DNA from: Podochytrium sp. JEL0797
Lineage: Eukaryota > Chytridiomycota > Chytridiomycetes > Chytridiales > Chytriomycetaceae
Reading direction: 5' to 3'
NCBI GenBank assembly: GCA_027596195.1
Contig: JADGJG010000262.1
Coordinates: forward strand, 1-26,909
Length of the DNA stretch: 26,909 nucleotides
Below, piece by piece: positions 25,440 to 26,909 of this stretch. Position 1 is the first letter of the stretch. Every line of letters starts with the position of its first letter. Below the pieces are notes generated by a model. The model was not told the origin of the DNA. It was given only the letters and a program-made list of their open reading frames with translations, and did no database searches. The translations under genes were made by a program, and so were the position numbers.

Positions 25440-25718
25440 TCAGCGAAGGCCTCTCGCCGACATACTCCACATCATTTTGGAGTCCCGAAACACCTGCGCT
25501 TCCAAGTTTTGCGCACGACGCGGACGAAATTGTCCATCATGCCGTGCGAAATTCGTCACAAACACATTCGCCGGCAGGACCAACGGCGGGTAACGCCATT
25601 GCTGCGGCATCCCGTGGCAATAGCCACAGACTTCGAGCCCGTGGTCTGCCCTCAGCAGAGTAACGATTTCTGCCGTGCAACTCTCTTGCGGTGTGAGCAG
25701 GATACAACGCGTGTAGTA
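25440..25718 (-). pseudogene. Unrecognised ORF fragment with a CGYC motif
   Basis: A minus-strand open frame of 92 codons has no upstream ATG (only an internal one). It contains EVCGYCHGMPQQWRYPP and ends in TGA at 25442-25440. It lies downstream, on the same strand, of repeat copy B1. The CxxC-containing frame 5949-6353 has the same relation to copy A. The similarity is short, so a common origin is an inference. It could be an exon of a gene whose other parts are too decayed to see. Confidence 0.25.
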
Positions 25719-25845
25719 TCAAGTTTTCTTTGGAAATTGATAATTGCTTTTTTGTTTTAAAGCAGCTCGGGATAAGTGGATCAAATAAATATAAAAGGGG
25801 GTTCTTTTTTAGAAGTGGGGTGAAGATCAAAATCAAATAAATTAG

Positions 25846-26062
25846 ACTGGTTTTCACAATCCAGCCCGCACAAAAATGATTCTTCAACATGTTCGCATCT
25901 TTGAATGCAAGCAGTTTCAAAAATGCGATAAATCATTTCGTTCCTTCTCGTTGAAGCTACTCTCAATGCGATAGAGAGTGGGGTTGAAATAAATACCTCG
26001 CAATTTCTTGCAGCTGGATGTTATTAGGGAATCAATTTAGCTGCCATATGCATTGGTTATAG
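25846..26062 (-). repeat. Unnamed dispersed repeat, copy B1
   Basis: Begins with actggttttcac and ends with cattggttatag, the same two landmarks that bound copy A. On the minus strand it carries IESSFNEKE (about 25945-25970), matching IENGFNEEEE of A and IDSGFEEKE of C. The segment encoding the SLxDAMH peptide is missing by deletion. It includes ttgcagctggatgttat at about 26010, shared with copies B2 and C. Confidence 0.6.
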
Positions 26063-26099
26063 GGGCCGAAGCCTTGTGGATCGAGAGATCGTTTCGGGT

Positions 26100-26390
26100 T
26101 TGTTTCTTCATCATTTGGATTTGAAAGGAAACGAGCGCGCCATCAGCCGAAAACCATTCTCCGTGTCCTCTCGAGCAATTCCCAATATTCCAAGGCTGAA
26201 TTTTGGACAAACGTTGGAAGGATGGAAGGCACATGCATCGCGTCCGACAGTGAACGCAGCATTTCCTTAACAACGGTGCAGCCAGCAATCCTTATTCTTT
26301 TCGCGTCATTGCCGGATTTTTTTTTGACCCAACCTGTCAACGAAAAAACGGCAAGCCATTGCTTGCAGCTGGATGTTATGAGAGAAGGAT
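26100..26390 (-). repeat. Unnamed dispersed repeat, copy B2
   Basis: A second partial copy directly follows B1. On the minus strand it carries SLSDAMHVP (26226-26253). It shares caacctgtcaac (26330-26341) and the ggcaagccattgcttgcagc block with inverted copy C. B1 and B2 therefore look like two deleted members of the same family in tandem. Confidence 0.6.
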
Positions 26391-26620
26391 TGACGACGTC
26401 GTAAGCATTTTTTAAGGAGGAAGAAAGAAGATGGTTTTTTCATCATCTGCTTTTATTTAAATTTTTTTAAATTGGAATATAGGGAGCAGAGGGAGGGGAA
26501 TGCAAGGTGGAATTCCTCGGCGCCTATCTGCCGACTGTCTGCGATGCCAGTTTTTGGGACGTTGGGGGGTGGTGACGCGTCCGAGAATCGACACCCACAC
26601 AAACCAAAAAAATAACTTAC

Positions 26621-26755
26621 TTCTCCGCCGAGAAAGTCACAGATTTGTTGGCAGTCTTCTGTCACGGACACCCGTGATGACAACGGCCGGTTCCGCCAAC
26701 AAAGCCGCCAGAAGGGATGGAAGGGAGTTTTTTGATATCGCGGTAGATCTGCCAT
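26621..26755 (-). CDS. Possible 5' exon of an unrecognised gene (speculative)
   Basis: On the minus strand an ATG at 26755 opens a 45-codon frame that ends exactly at a strong GTAAGT donor (26620-26615). The encoded peptide (starting MADLPRYQKTPFHPFW) matches no family I know, and no convincing acceptor or next exon was found. The other two frames here are also open for some distance, so this may be a relic linked to the nearby repeats. Confidence 0.15.
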
Positions 26756-26810
26756 AAAATGATAAGGTTCCTGGCAAACGCAATTTGTGCCAGAGCCGGA
26801 GTGCGGGGGC

Positions 26811-26909
26811 CCCGGGGCGCCCGCCACGCGACACCCCCCCCAAAACAAACCCACAACACCAACCACGAGCAAAACAAAACGACAAAACAAAAAAAGAAAA
26901 AAAAAAAAA
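26811..26909. repeat. Low-complexity C- then A-rich contig end
   Basis: The final 100 bases run from a GC-rich patch (gggccccggggcgc) through a C run into A-rich sequence and end in 13 A residues. This looks like an assembly break in low-complexity DNA. Confidence 0.6.

Overview
This window looks like a complete, gene-dense fungal contig. It starts in about 120 bases of almost pure C/G and ends in a poly-A-like run, so both edges look like assembly breaks. The evidence for a fungus is the DEK_C-tailed chitin synthase, the SPX-ankyrin-pseudo-GDPD phosphate regulator (PHO81/NUC-2 type, a fungal architecture), the DNF3-type flippase and the FAP1-type NFX1 protein. Genes have many short GT-AG introns (mostly 47-133 nt), AATAAA polyadenylation signals and gaps as small as 71 bp. 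An early-diverging zoosporic (chytrid-like) fungus is plausible; that is an inference from overall style, not proven here. || Layout. 163-1652 (+): C-terminal 449 residues of a class V/VII-like chitin synthase, cut by the left edge. 1885-5472 (+): FAP1/NFX1-like RING, zinc-finger and R3H protein carrying a PAM2 motif. 5473-8918: 3.4 kb without a confident gene, with decayed copies of an unnamed repeat or gene family and weak hypothetical ORFs. 18056-8919 (-): three tandem genes, D-aminoacyl-tRNA deacylase, PHO81-like CDK inhibitor and DNF3-like P4-ATPase, separated by only 80 and 71 bp. 18665-21173 (+): mitochondrial dihydrolipoamide dehydrogenase. 22378-21392 (-): F1 ATP synthase delta subunit. 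23175-24963 (+): F1 ATP synthase beta subunit. 24964-26909: gene-poor end with two more copies of the unnamed repeat and other fragments. || How the genes relate. LPD1, ATP16 and ATP2 form a small mitochondrial energy block; ATP16 and ATP2 are head to head across a 796-bp shared upstream region, and LPD1 converges on ATP16. LPD1 and the deacylase gene diverge from a 608-bp region. All exon structures were built by hand from splice-site and reading-frame consistency and family recognition. Every spliced gene gave an intact reading frame of about the expected family length. No tRNA, rRNA, CRISPR array or intact transposon was seen.
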